A stretch of 64,000 nt of DNA from Streptomyces xanthii. GTDB lineage: Bacteria > Actinomycetota > Actinomycetes > Streptomycetales > Streptomycetaceae. Below, piece after piece: positions 27,007-35,059 of the stretch. The translations under genes and the position numbers were made by a program. How positions within the stretch are numbered: position 1 is the stretch's first letter; every line of letters starts with the position of its first letter. The stretch spans positions 6,200,001 to 6,264,000 of the forward strand of contig NZ_CP061281.1 in the NCBI RefSeq assembly GCF_014621695.1. Reading direction: 5' to 3'. The notes beneath the pieces are model-generated. The model ran no database searches, was not told the origin of the DNA, and was given only the letters and a program-made list of their open reading frames with translations.

Positions 27007-27471
27007 TCAGCTCCCGGCGGGAGGCTCGCACAGCGGGCACGGGGCGAGCCCCCGCTCCGCGGCACCGGCCGCGTCGACGGGCACCGCGTCGGCCCGGCCC
27101 TCGACGAGCGGGCAGTCGGCCCGGTGCCACAGCGTGCCGCCCGGCACCGTCCGCAGCTCGTCACCGGTGGCGAGCGGACCGGCGACCGTCTCCGCGCGCG
27201 CAGGCGTCCCGGTCGCCACGAGCAGCTCGTACAGCCGCTCCACCCGCGACGCGGCGAGCACGCTCCGGCCGTACGTGAGGAGCACCGCGCCCGCGACGAT
27301 CAGGGCCGCGCCCGGCACCGTGCACGAGGCGAGATACGGCAGCTGCCGCTCGGCGAACCGCTCGCCCGACACCCCGTACCAGCCGATCGCGCAGAGCACC
27401 GCCCCCGCGGCGAGCGCGGCGAGCCCCGCCCACGCCGCCGGGTGCACCGAGCGTGGTCCGACCGTCCGCAT
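27007..27471 (-). CDS. Two-TM membrane protein with C-terminal His/Cys cluster
   Basis: 154 residues, first gene of the liv-type operon. Two hydrophobic helices (about 13-32, WAGLAALAAGAVLCAIGWYG, and about 48-66, VPGAALIVAGAVLLTYG) are followed by a cytosolic-type domain ending in HRADCPL ... APCPLCEPP, i.e. H-x3-C then about 28 residues and C-x2-C. This spacing resembles small metal-binding motifs of the Ada-like kind. No function is known to me. ATG 27471 follows gggggag. Only 3 bp separate it from the LivHMG fusion, so a role in the transporter is likely but unproven. Confidence 0.72.
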   Translation of the reverse strand: MRTVGPRSVHPAAWAGLAALAAGAVLCAIGWYGVSGERFAERQLPYLASCTVPGAALIVAGAVLLTYGRSVLAASRVERLYELLVATGTPARAETVAGPLATGDELRTVPGGTLWHRADCPLVEGRADAVPVDAAGAAERGLAPCPLCEPPAGS

Positions 27472-27607
27472 CGTGGCTCCCCCGTCGTCGCGTGGTCCTG
27501 GGCGCGTGCAGGTGTCTGGTCTTGTCCGGCGATCGCTTGCACTATGCCTCCTGGAAGCCGACCCTGAAAGCACCGGGCGCAGGACAGGCCCGGACCGACA
27601 CCCGGTG

Positions 27608-28144
27608 GTGAGCCAGATGGTTCTCGGGAGCAGGATCAGGACGGGCCGCGGGCGCGGCGCCGCGCTCGCCCTCGCCGGTGCGCTGATGCTCGGGCCGGCC
27701 CTCGCGGCGTGCGGCGACGACAGCGGGGGAGCGGACACCAACCCGCCGACCCCCGCCTCGCGGACCCCCTCGGCGACGGCCCCGGCCGACCAGGCCGCGG
27801 CGCAGAAGGAGATCAAGGAGAACTGGAAGAAGTTCTTCGACCCCTCCGTCTCCATCAAGGAGAAGGAGGCCGTCCTGGAGAACGGGCAGCAGATGCGGCA
27901 GGTCCTCCAGGGCTTCAACGGCGACCAGCGAGGCCAGCAGGTCTCCGCCGAGGTCACGAAGGTCACCTTCACCTCGCCGACCGGCGCCGACGTGACGTAC
28001 TCGCTGTCGCTCAAGGGCGCCACCGTGCTGCCCGACGCCAAGGGCACCTCCGTCGAGCAGGACGGCACCTGGAAGGTGTCGGTCAAGACACTGTGCGCCC
28101 TGGTGCAGCTGAGCGAGAATGCGTCGGCCGCGCCGGGCTGCTGA
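27608..28144 (+). CDS. Secreted lipoprotein of unknown function
   Basis: About 178 residues with a lipoprotein signal (GAALALAGALMLGPALAAC, lipobox LAAC). After a Thr/Pro/Ala linker the domain (AAQKEIKENWKKFFDPSVSI, MRQVLQGFNGDQRGQQVSAE, TGADVTYSLSLKGATVL) resembles small cystatin- or NTF2-like folds, but I cannot name the family. The start is uncertain: GTG 27605, GTG 27608 or ATG 27617. It is divergent from the liv-type operon and its 3' end overlaps the binding-protein gene by 26 bp, so it is probably an accessory extracytoplasmic protein of the same system. Confidence 0.72.
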   Translation: MSQMVLGSRIRTGRGRGAALALAGALMLGPALAACGDDSGGADTNPPTPASRTPSATAPADQAAAQKEIKENWKKFFDPSVSIKEKEAVLENGQQMRQVLQGFNGDQRGQQVSAEVTKVTFTSPTGADVTYSLSLKGATVLPDAKGTSVEQDGTWKVSVKTLCALVQLSENASAAPGC

Positions 28145-29417
28145 GGCCCTCGCCCTCACCGCGGCGCTGCTCGCGGTCGCGGCCTGCGGCTCCCGGCTAC
28201 CCGAGAGCGCCTTCGAGGACGGCCGCACGAGCCGCGCCCCGGCGGACGCCTCCGCCCCGATCCGCGTCGGCATCATCACCAGCGCCACCAGCCCCGTCGG
28301 CGGCGCCACCTTCACCGACACCCGCGACGGCGCGCGGGCCTACTTCGCGCACCTGAACGCGCACGGCGGCATCGACGGCCGCCGCGTCGAAGCGCACCTG
28401 TGCGACGACGGCGGCAGCGGCGTCGGCAACAACACGTGCGTCCACCGCCTCGTCGACGAGGAGAAGGTCGTCGCCCTGGTCGCCACCACCTCGCTCGACT
28501 ATGCGGGCGCGGCCCGGGTCTCCCGCGCCGGCGTCCCCGACATCGGCGGCCAGCCCATCGGCGCCGCCTACGACACCTACCCGCACCTGTACGGGATCTA
28601 CGGCAGCTCCGCGCCCCGCGACGGCACCCCCGGCTGGAACGGCACGCTGTACGGCGGCACCGAGGTCTACCGCTACTTCAAGCGCGAGAAGGGCGCCCGC
28701 ACCGCCGCCGTCGTCTCCTACAACCAGGCCGCCTCGGCCGCGTACGCCCGGCTCGTGACGCGCGGTCTGGAGGCCGAGGGCTACAAGGTGGTGCCCGAGG
28801 AGGTCGACTTCGCGCTGCCCAACTTCCGCGCCGTCGCCGCCGATCTGAAGAGCCAGAAGACGGACCTCGTCTTCGACGCGATCGACGCGCACGGCAACGC
28901 CCGGCTGTGCGAGGCGATGGACCGGGCCGGGGTCCGTGTCACCGCGAAGGTCACCAACGTCCAGAACTGGTCCTCGACCGTCGCCGCCGACTACAAGGAC
29001 GCCCCGCACTGCCGCGACTCCCTGTGGGTCACCGGCTCCAGCCGCAACTACGAGGACACCGGGCACCCGGCCGTCCGCGCCTTCCGCGACGGCACCGAGA
29101 ACCTGAAGACGCACTCCCAGTGGCAACTGGAGGGCTGGGCGGCCGCGTTGTGGTTCACCGACGCCGCCCGGTCCTGCGCGGCGCACGGCGACGGCGTCAC
29201 GCGCGCGTGCGTGGACCGCTTCATGAACCGCGACGAGCCCTACACCGCCCGCGGACTGCTGCTGCCGGTCACCTACCGCCCCCTGCCGGAGCCGCCGGCG
29301 ACGCGCCGCACGTGTCTGTCGGTCGCCCGCTGGGTCGACGGACGTGGCTGGGTCACCCAGAACGGTGACATGACGCGAACCTGCTTCGACGTCCCGCAGC
29401 TCGCCTACCAGCCATAA
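28119..29417 (+). CDS. Branched-chain amino acid-type ABC substrate-binding lipoprotein
   Basis: 432 residues. Lipoprotein signal with lipobox VAAC at about 20-23 (ALTAALLAVAACGS), then a type-1 periplasmic-binding fold of the LivJ/LivK class: IRVGIITSATSPVGG, GARAYFAHLNAHGGIDGRRV, VVALVATTSLDYAGAARV and FRAVAADLKSQKTDLVFDAI are matching segments. Extra Cys pairs in the C-terminal lobe (CAAHGDGVTRACVDR, TCLSVARW, TCFDV) suggest disulfides. It probably feeds the LivHMG/LivF importer on the other strand; the ligand is unknown. ATG 28119 lies inside the preceding gene. Confidence 0.88.
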   Translation: MRRPRRAAEALALTAALLAVAACGSRLPESAFEDGRTSRAPADASAPIRVGIITSATSPVGGATFTDTRDGARAYFAHLNAHGGIDGRRVEAHLCDDGGSGVGNNTCVHRLVDEEKVVALVATTSLDYAGAARVSRAGVPDIGGQPIGAAYDTYPHLYGIYGSSAPRDGTPGWNGTLYGGTEVYRYFKREKGARTAAVVSYNQAASAAYARLVTRGLEAEGYKVVPEEVDFALPNFRAVAADLKSQKTDLVFDAIDAHGNARLCEAMDRAGVRVTAKVTNVQNWSSTVAADYKDAPHCRDSLWVTGSSRNYEDTGHPAVRAFRDGTENLKTHSQWQLEGWAAALWFTDAARSCAAHGDGVTRACVDRFMNRDEPYTARGLLLPVTYRPLPEPPATRRTCLSVARWVDGRGWVTQNGDMTRTCFDVPQLAYQP

Positions 29418-29628
29418 CGTCCTCCTAATGGATGGATTGACGAAAAGGTTCCCGATGTCGGCTTCCGATCCGGCAACTCTTCTGGAACAAGATGATGATG
29501 AAGAACAACCCTCGTCGGGGCATCCCTGTCTAACCATGCGGTAGGCGGAGGACCCGGGCTGTTCAGACTGATGTGACTGTTGGGACTGACCGGTGCTGAC
29601 CGCGAGGAATGGTGGGATACGGGGACGC

Positions 29629-30876
29629 ATGCAGATTTCTTTCCTGATTCACAATGCGTACGGGATCGGAGGGACGATCCGCACCACGTACAACCTCGCC
29701 AACACCCTGGCCGAGCAGCACGACGTCGAGGTCGTGTCCGTCTTCCGGCACCGCGACCGGCCGGTGTTCGCCACCGACCCGCGCGTGCGGGTGCGCCATC
29801 TCGTCGACATCCGCAAGGACGGCCCCGGCTACGAGGGCGACGACCCCGACTACCACCGCCCCGCGAGCTTCTTCCCGCGCGCCGAGGGCCGCTACGCGCA
29901 GTACAGCGCGCTCACCGACCGGCGCATCGCCCAGCACCTGGGCAGCGTCGAGGCGGACGTCGTCGTCGGCACCCGCCCGGGGCTGAACGTGCACCTGGCC
30001 CGGCAGACCCGGCGCGGCCCGCTGCGCATCGGCCAGGAGCACCTGACCCTCGACACGCACTCGCCCGCCCTCGTACGGCAGTTGCGCGCCGTGTACCCGA
30101 GGCTCGACGCCCTCACGACGACCACCGAGGCCGACGCGCGCGCCTACCGCGAGCGGATGCGGCTGCCCGGCGTCCGGATCGCGGCCCTGCCCAACCCGGT
30201 GCCCGCGCCCGGCGTCGCCCCCGCCGACGGCAACGGCAAGTGGGTCGTCGCGGCCGGCCGCCTCGCCCCGGTCAAGCGCTACGACCTCCTCATCAAGGCC
30301 TTCGACACCGTGCGCGCCGAGCGCCCCGACTGGCGGCTGCGCATCTACGGCGGCGGCAAGCAGAAGGACAAGCTGCGCCGCCTCATCGACCAACTCGGCC
30401 TGTACAACCACGTGTTCCTCATGGGTCCCGCCAACCCCATCGAGCCGGAGTGGGCGAAAGGTTCCGTCGCCGCGGTGACGTCGACCTTCGAGTCCTTCGG
30501 CATGACGATCGTCGAGGCCATGCGCTGCGGCCTGCCCGTGGTCGCCACCGACTGTCCGCACGGCCCCGGCGAGATCATCGACAACGGTGTCGACGGCCGC
30601 CTCGTCGAGGTCGGCAACGTCGACGCGATCGCGCGCGGCCTGCTCGAACTCATCAACGACGACGAGCTGCGGCGCCGGATGGCCGCCCGCGCGCTCACCG
30701 ACTCCGAGCGCTTCGACCCGGCCCGGATCGCCGAGCGCTACGAGACCCTGTTCGGCTCGCTCACCGCGCGCGGCGGCCGGATCGGCCTGCTGCAGCGGGC
30801 CCGCGGCTCCCTCCTCGACGGCGCCTACGCCGTACGGAACGCGTTCACCTCACAGGCGAAGGGGCGCACCGCATGA
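29629..30876 (+). CDS. GT4-family glycosyltransferase
   Basis: 415 residues, GT-B fold retaining glycosyltransferase, cytosolic or membrane-associated. The N-lobe starts MQISFLIHNAYGIGGTIRTT with the glycine loop of the acceptor site; the C-lobe has VAAGRLAPVKRYDLLIKAF and the E-x7-E donor motif in FESFGMTIVEAMRCGLPVV. Donor and acceptor cannot be inferred. ATG 29629 has gggga upstream. It overlaps the next gene by ATGA, which suggests a shared pathway, perhaps a wall polysaccharide or teichoic-type polymer. Confidence 0.9.
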   Translation: MQISFLIHNAYGIGGTIRTTYNLANTLAEQHDVEVVSVFRHRDRPVFATDPRVRVRHLVDIRKDGPGYEGDDPDYHRPASFFPRAEGRYAQYSALTDRRIAQHLGSVEADVVVGTRPGLNVHLARQTRRGPLRIGQEHLTLDTHSPALVRQLRAVYPRLDALTTTTEADARAYRERMRLPGVRIAALPNPVPAPGVAPADGNGKWVVAAGRLAPVKRYDLLIKAFDTVRAERPDWRLRIYGGGKQKDKLRRLIDQLGLYNHVFLMGPANPIEPEWAKGSVAAVTSTFESFGMTIVEAMRCGLPVVATDCPHGPGEIIDNGVDGRLVEVGNVDAIARGLLELINDDELRRRMAARALTDSERFDPARIAERYETLFGSLTARGGRIGLLQRARGSLLDGAYAVRNAFTSQAKGRTA

Positions 30877-31706
30877 CTCCGCTGGCCGTACCCGCACCCA
30901 CCTCCGGTTCCGACGACAGGACCGCGGCCGCCGCGGCGCCGCGCGCCGACTGCATCGCCGACTCGGCCGGCGGCCTCACCTTCGACGTCCTGGACCACGG
31001 GGCGCACGACCCGGCGCACCTCGTGCTCATCGACCGCGCGGGAGGCGAGGAGGTGCGGCTGCCCCTCGCCCCCGCCGGGGACGGCCGGCTGCGCGCCTCG
31101 CTCCCCATAGGCGTCGGGCTGCCCGAGGGCCGCTGGGACGCGTACGCGCAGGTTTCCGGGGAGCAGCCGGTGCGGCTGATGCCCGGAGTGAACGATCTGC
31201 GCTCCCTCGTCGACCGGGCGCCGAGCGGCTCGCGCGGCCACGTCGCCGTCCGCATCCCGTACGCCACCAAGCACGGCAACCTCACGGTCCGCAGCTGGCT
31301 GCGCACCCCGCACGCCGAGGCCGGCGAGCTGCTCATCGCGGACGGCGCGCTGACCGTGCACGGCCGGCTCTACGGGACCGCCTTCGCGGCCGGGGCCCGC
31401 GCCGAGCTGCGCTCCCGTGAGGCGGCCGGGCAGGTCAGGACGGGGGAGCTGTCCGCGGACGGGAGCGCGTTCACCCTGCGGATCGGCTACGCGGACCTGG
31501 ACGCGGGACGCTGGGACGTGTGGCTGCGGCCGGCCGGTCCGCAGGGCTCCGAGGTGCGGGTGGCCCGGCTCCTCGACGACGTCGCCGACAAGAAGCCGAT
31601 CTTCACCTATCCGGCCGCGCGGGTGAGCGCCGCCGGCCGTGAGCTGACGGCGAGCCCGTACTACACGGCGGACAACGACCTGTCGGTTCTGGTCGCCGCG
31701 GCCTGA
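30873..31706 (+). CDS. Hypothetical protein coupled to the glycosyltransferase
   Basis: 277 residues with no recognised family. Predicted mostly beta: repeated short strands such as TFDVLDHGAHDPAHLVLIDR, RWDAYAQVSGEQPVRL, LTVRSWLRTPHAEAGEL and RWDVWLRPAGPQGSEV. The two occurrences of GRWDxxxQ/RP-type strands point to an internal duplication of an Ig- or beta-sandwich-like unit. No signal peptide. It shares an ATGA overlap with the GT4 gene, so it may be part of the same glycan pathway. Function unknown. Confidence 0.72.
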   Translation: MTPLAVPAPTSGSDDRTAAAAAPRADCIADSAGGLTFDVLDHGAHDPAHLVLIDRAGGEEVRLPLAPAGDGRLRASLPIGVGLPEGRWDAYAQVSGEQPVRLMPGVNDLRSLVDRAPSGSRGHVAVRIPYATKHGNLTVRSWLRTPHAEAGELLIADGALTVHGRLYGTAFAAGARAELRSREAAGQVRTGELSADGSAFTLRIGYADLDAGRWDVWLRPAGPQGSEVRVARLLDDVADKKPIFTYPAARVSAAGRELTASPYYTADNDLSVLVAAA

Positions 31707-31735
31707 CCGCCCCATTCCGCGCCGGGCAATTCTCG

Positions 31736-31762
31736 CGGGCCTCAACTCGCCCACGAGGCCCG
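31736..31762 (+). terminator. Hairpin terminator after the glycosyltransferase pair
   Basis: 8-bp perfect stem cgggcctc / gaggcccg with an 11-nt loop, followed by tccctt, 30 bp after the stop of the coupled gene. Confidence 0.6.
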
Positions 31763-32060
31763 TCCCTTCGGTAATCCCGGAATGCGGGAGGGGCGGCCGG
31801 AAATGCGTGCCGGGAGCCCGTCCAGAATTCATGGTTCCGGCCGCCGGGGAATTCATCGGGGAGCTCGTGGAATTCCCGATTCCGGTCGTTGTGAAGTCCT
31901 GATAAGAATCGTTCCGGTCGTGCGGAACCGCCCGATCGTGTGAGGAAGTTCGACGTACGAGGCTGTCGTGATCTTGTGACGAAAGCGTGACCGTACGAAC
32001 CGGGAGAGGGGGCGGCGGCCGGGCCTGGCGCCGTCCGGGCGAACCGCCTACGGTGGCCGC
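31763..32060. other. Intergenic region before the I78 gene
   Basis: About 300 bp, less G+C-rich than the coding DNA. It contains three gaattc words and the 10-bp direct repeat ttccggtcgt at 31880 and 31912 (32 bp apart). I cannot assign a promoter or gene to it. Confidence 0.4.
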
Positions 32061-32276
32061 ATGGCACCCGTTCCGACCCCGCCCGCAGATCCGCAGGACA
32101 GCCCCGACGCGTATGTCGGACTCGACGCCCAGGAGGCCGAGCGCCAGGCGCGCGGCCGCGGCTGGTCCACCGTCCGGCAGCTGCCGCCCGGCGCGATCAT
32201 CACCATGGAGTACCTCGCAGGACGCCTGAACCTGGAGGTCACGGACGGCACCGTGACCCGCTCCTGGAAGGGCTGA
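32061..32276 (+). CDS. I78-family peptidase inhibitor
   Basis: 71 residues, small inhibitor of serine peptidases by family. The conserved core is YVGLDAQEAERQARGRGW followed by VRQLPPGAIITMEYLAGRLN and ending RSWKG. There is no signal peptide, so it is probably cytosolic, where it might protect against misdirected proteases. Two secreted S1 proteases are encoded 21 kb downstream but nothing links them directly. ATG 32061; a perfect bidirectional terminator follows. Confidence 0.88.
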   Translation: MAPVPTPPADPQDSPDAYVGLDAQEAERQARGRGWSTVRQLPPGAIITMEYLAGRLNLEVTDGTVTRSWKG

Positions 32277-32291
32277 CCCGGACCGCCAGGA

Positions 32292-32337
32292 CAGCCGAAG
32301 GGCCCCGGAACCGTGAGGTTCCGGGGCCCTTCGGCTG
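32292..32337. terminator. Perfect 21-bp stem terminator with GTGA loop
   Basis: cagccgaagggccccggaac plus c (32292-32312) is exactly complementary to 32317-32337 around the tetraloop gtga. It lies between the convergent I78 and PAP2 genes, so it can serve both strands. Confidence 0.9.
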
Positions 32338-32372
32338 CGGGCCGGCTGTGCGTACCGGGGCCCGCCGTCCTG

Positions 32373-33407
32373 TCACTGGGGCTGCTCGCGCAGCTCCCCT
32401 CGTCCCTTCAGTGCGCCGACCCGGGGCACCCGCTCCGTCGTCGGCCGGCGGCTGCCCGCCGGCGTGGCCGGGGTGCGCTCGCCGCGCGGGGTGTGCGGGC
32501 CCGGCGGCAGCAGCGTGCCGTGCCGGCCCGGACGCGCGGTGACCGGCTCGTGGGTGCGGACCTCGTCGGCGGGCGCCGGGGCCCGGGCGGGCTCCATCGC
32601 GGCGACCGGGACGGGCTGCGGCACCGGCACCGGCGCCGTGGAGCCCCGGCCGGACCGCAGCCGGTCCCGCAGGGCCAGAATGACCGCCTCGACCCGGGCG
32701 ACCGGCGGCTCGCACCAGGGGAGGGCGAGCAGGATCAGCAGGCCCGCGGCCCAGCCCAGCAGGACGTCGCTCAGCCAGTGCGTACCGAGATAGACCGTCG
32801 TGAGGCCGACGCTGAGGGAGATCACCGCGGAGACCGCGGACAACCAGCGGCGGGCCCGCGGCGTGGAGGCCAGATAGGCCAGGATGCCCCAGGTCACCAC
32901 CGCGTTCGCCGTGTGGCCGGACGGAAATATATCGCCGCCCTGCCACATCTCGTTCGAGCCGATCACGGTGGCGTAGTGCGGGCCGAGGCGGCCCATGCCG
33001 AGCTTGGCCGCGCCCACCGTCAGGTTGAGCAGCAGCAGTGCGGCACCGAACATCAGCAGCGGACGCAGTGTGTGCTGGCGCCACGAGCGCCAGCCCAGCC
33101 AGGCCGTCACCATCACGGCGGTCGGGCCGCGCTGGCCCAGGACCACCCAGTAGTCGAGGAACGCGTGCACCTCCGGCCACTGCTGGTACGGCCGGAAGAA
33201 CATGACCTCCCAGTCGAACTCCACCAGGCGGGTGGTGGCCAGGACGGCGACCACGATGGCCAGGTAGAACGCCAGGGTCAGCCCGAAGAGCACGACCCGG
33301 TGCCGGCTCATCCTGGGTGGGTCCAGGATGACCGGCCGTTCGGGCTCGCGGTCGAGCCGGGCGAAGACCCGCTCGACGCGCCGGGTCAGGTTTCGTTCGG
33401 TACGCAC
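32373..33407 (-). CDS. PAP2-superfamily membrane phosphatase
   Basis: 344 residues, membrane phosphatase of the PAP2 fold, acting on lipid phosphates such as phosphatidate or undecaprenyl pyrophosphate. About six TM helices. Motif 2 is GGDIFPSGHTAN (PSGH intact) and motif 3 VYLGTHWLSD keeps the catalytic His and Asp. Motif 1 is KLGMGRLGPH, lacking the Arg of K-x6-RP, and motif 3 has Thr where SR is usual, so two phosphate-binding arginines are not in the canonical places. A 90-residue Pro/Ala-rich cytosolic tail follows the last helix and ends GRGELREQPQ, encoded by the dispersed repeat at 32377. GTG 33407 is the chosen start. A Streptomyces lipid phosphatase of this type (Lpp-beta) has been reported; I cannot confirm orthology. 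Confidence 0.85.
   Translation of the reverse strand: MRTERNLTRRVERVFARLDREPERPVILDPPRMSRHRVVLFGLTLAFYLAIVVAVLATTRLVEFDWEVMFFRPYQQWPEVHAFLDYWVVLGQRGPTAVMVTAWLGWRSWRQHTLRPLLMFGAALLLLNLTVGAAKLGMGRLGPHYATVIGSNEMWQGGDIFPSGHTANAVVTWGILAYLASTPRARRWLSAVSAVISLSVGLTTVYLGTHWLSDVLLGWAAGLLILLALPWCEPPVARVEAVILALRDRLRSGRGSTAPVPVPQPVPVAAMEPARAPAPADEVRTHEPVTARPGRHGTLLPPGPHTPRGERTPATPAGSRRPTTERVPRVGALKGRGELREQPQ
32377..32408. repeat. Diverged single arm of the dispersed palindromic repeat, inside the PAP2 3' end
   Basis: tggggctgctcgcgcagctc and the next 12 bases match the arm at 4200-4230 with about four differences. Read on the minus strand it encodes the last dozen residues of the PAP2 protein, including [11 protein letters not shown]. 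Confidence 0.75.
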
Positions 33408-33666
33408 CCAATCGACGCTACAGCGGGCGCGCGGCGGACCAGGTCGAAACAGTGGCTTTGTGATGACGATGTGATGTGGGATTGATCTCAGGATGCCGCC
33501 TATTCCACGGATTCCGGTAACCGCGGAGAGAAGGCCCACAGAATTCAGTGATCGTTTTCCGCGGCTCGTTCTGGGGTGATTATGAAAGTGTTCACCGGTT
33601 GCTGGCACGGAATTCTCTGTCCGCTCATCGGGCCCGTCGGAGCCGGTCGGGGACGGTCGGGGACGG

Positions 33667-34803
33667 TCACGGAGGACCGGAACCGTTCAGCCAGAACGCC
33701 CCGTACACCGCCGAGACCAGGGTCAGTGCCCCAAGGATCACCGCCGACCTGCCGGTCCGCCACCGGGACAGGCCCACCGCGAGCGGCAGCAGCAGCGGGA
33801 ACGCGGGCAGCAGCAGCCGCGGCTTCGAACCGAAGTACCCCGAGGCGCACAGCGCGAGCGCCACGACGATCCCCGTGTAGACGAGCAGCGGCGCCGGCTG
33901 GCCCTGCCGCACCCCGGCCACGTACAGCCGGATCACCAGCGCGACCCCGACGACCAGCCCGATCCCGGCGAGCGCGCCCAGGGGGGAGGTGAACTTGTCG
34001 GCGACGAAGCGGGCGAAGGCCACGCCCCCGTCGAATCCGTTCCCCCACTGCTCCTGCACGTCCAGATAGCCGAGCAGGCCGCCGCCCGTGCGCCGGCCCA
34101 CCCACAGCACGTACCCCGCCGCGCCCGCCGGGGCGAGCAGCACCCCCAGCACCAGGCGCCACGGCACCCGCCGCTCCCGCCGGACCCACAGCGCGGCCGC
34201 CACCCACACCGCCGCGACCACCGCCGCGCCGATCGGCCGGGTCAGACCGGCCGCCGCCGCGAGCAGCCCGGCGCTCACCCAGTGCTCCCGCAGCACCGAG
34301 TACAGACCCCACGCCGCGAGCGCCGTGAACAGGGCCTCGCTGTACGCCATCGACGCCACGATCCCGACCGGCAGCGCCCCCCACAGCACCGCCAGACACA
34401 CTCCGGCGCGGCGCCCGTACAGCCGGTCACCGACCGCGAAGATCCCCCAGGCCGCGCCGAGCGAGGCGAGCCAGCTCACCAGCAGTCCCGCGTCCGCGTA
34501 CGAGAGAGGGGAGAGCGCCGCGACGCCCCGCTCCAGCCAGGGCAGCAGCGGGAAGAACGCCAGATTGGAGTGGACGCTCCCGTCGGGCAGCGTCACCGAC
34601 CAGCCGTAGCCGTGCTCGGCGACCCGGGTGTACCAGAGCGAGTCCCAGCGCGCGGTCAGCAGCGTGTGCGGGCTCTTGCCCGCCGCGGCGCTCCACAGGG
34701 CGAGGGCCAGCAGGCCGGCCGCGCGTACGCCCGCGTAGGCGAGCAGCGCCGGGGCGGCCCGGCGCGGCGGCGAGGGCCGGCTTCGTCGATCATCGTCCGT
34801 CAC
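33667..34803 (-). CDS. Multispanning mannosyltransferase, PIG-V-like
   Basis: 378 residues with about ten TM helices, a GT-C type polyprenyl-sugar-dependent glycosyltransferase. The luminal catalytic loop is ARWDSLWYTRVAEHGYG, where WD is the family's acidic motif, followed by SNLAFFPLLPWLERGVA, as in PIG-V-type mannosyltransferases. It would act on the outer face of the membrane in protein or lipid mannosylation; acceptor unknown. GTG 34803 is preferred because the alternative upstream starts add non-hydrophobic sequence and run into the next promoter region. About 260 bp without a gene separates it from PAP2 (33408-33666). Confidence 0.82.
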   Translation of the reverse strand: MTDDDRRSRPSPPRRAAPALLAYAGVRAAGLLALALWSAAAGKSPHTLLTARWDSLWYTRVAEHGYGWSVTLPDGSVHSNLAFFPLLPWLERGVAALSPLSYADAGLLVSWLASLGAAWGIFAVGDRLYGRRAGVCLAVLWGALPVGIVASMAYSEALFTALAAWGLYSVLREHWVSAGLLAAAAGLTRPIGAAVVAAVWVAAALWVRRERRVPWRLVLGVLLAPAGAAGYVLWVGRRTGGGLLGYLDVQEQWGNGFDGGVAFARFVADKFTSPLGALAGIGLVVGVALVIRLYVAGVRQGQPAPLLVYTGIVVALALCASGYFGSKPRLLLPAFPLLLPLAVGLSRWRTGRSAVILGALTLVSAVYGAFWLNGSGPP

Positions 34804-35059
34804 GGCCCCGATTATCGGCGCCCGGACCCCGGTCGCCGCAGGCCGGGCCCGGTCCGCGCCCCACCCGGAAGTGGCGTACGCCACACCCGCTCCCCGACTC
34901 CATGAGAGGTCCGCCACGTGTCACCCGCTCGAACTCGCGTACTCTGACGGCTCACTCGCCTTTCGCCGCGGGGCCGGGAGACCGCTCCTCCCGAGCCGGA
35001 GACCGTGGGCAGTCCCCGCCCCCGGATCCGCCGAACGCGAGGACCACTGGGAGGTACGC

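Noticed and set aside
24472..27567. 1031-codon open frame opposite the LivHMG fusion
   Set aside because: Product is Arg/Gln/His/Glu-rich low-complexity sequence, while the minus strand gives clear permease and ATPase motifs. Treated as a coding shadow.
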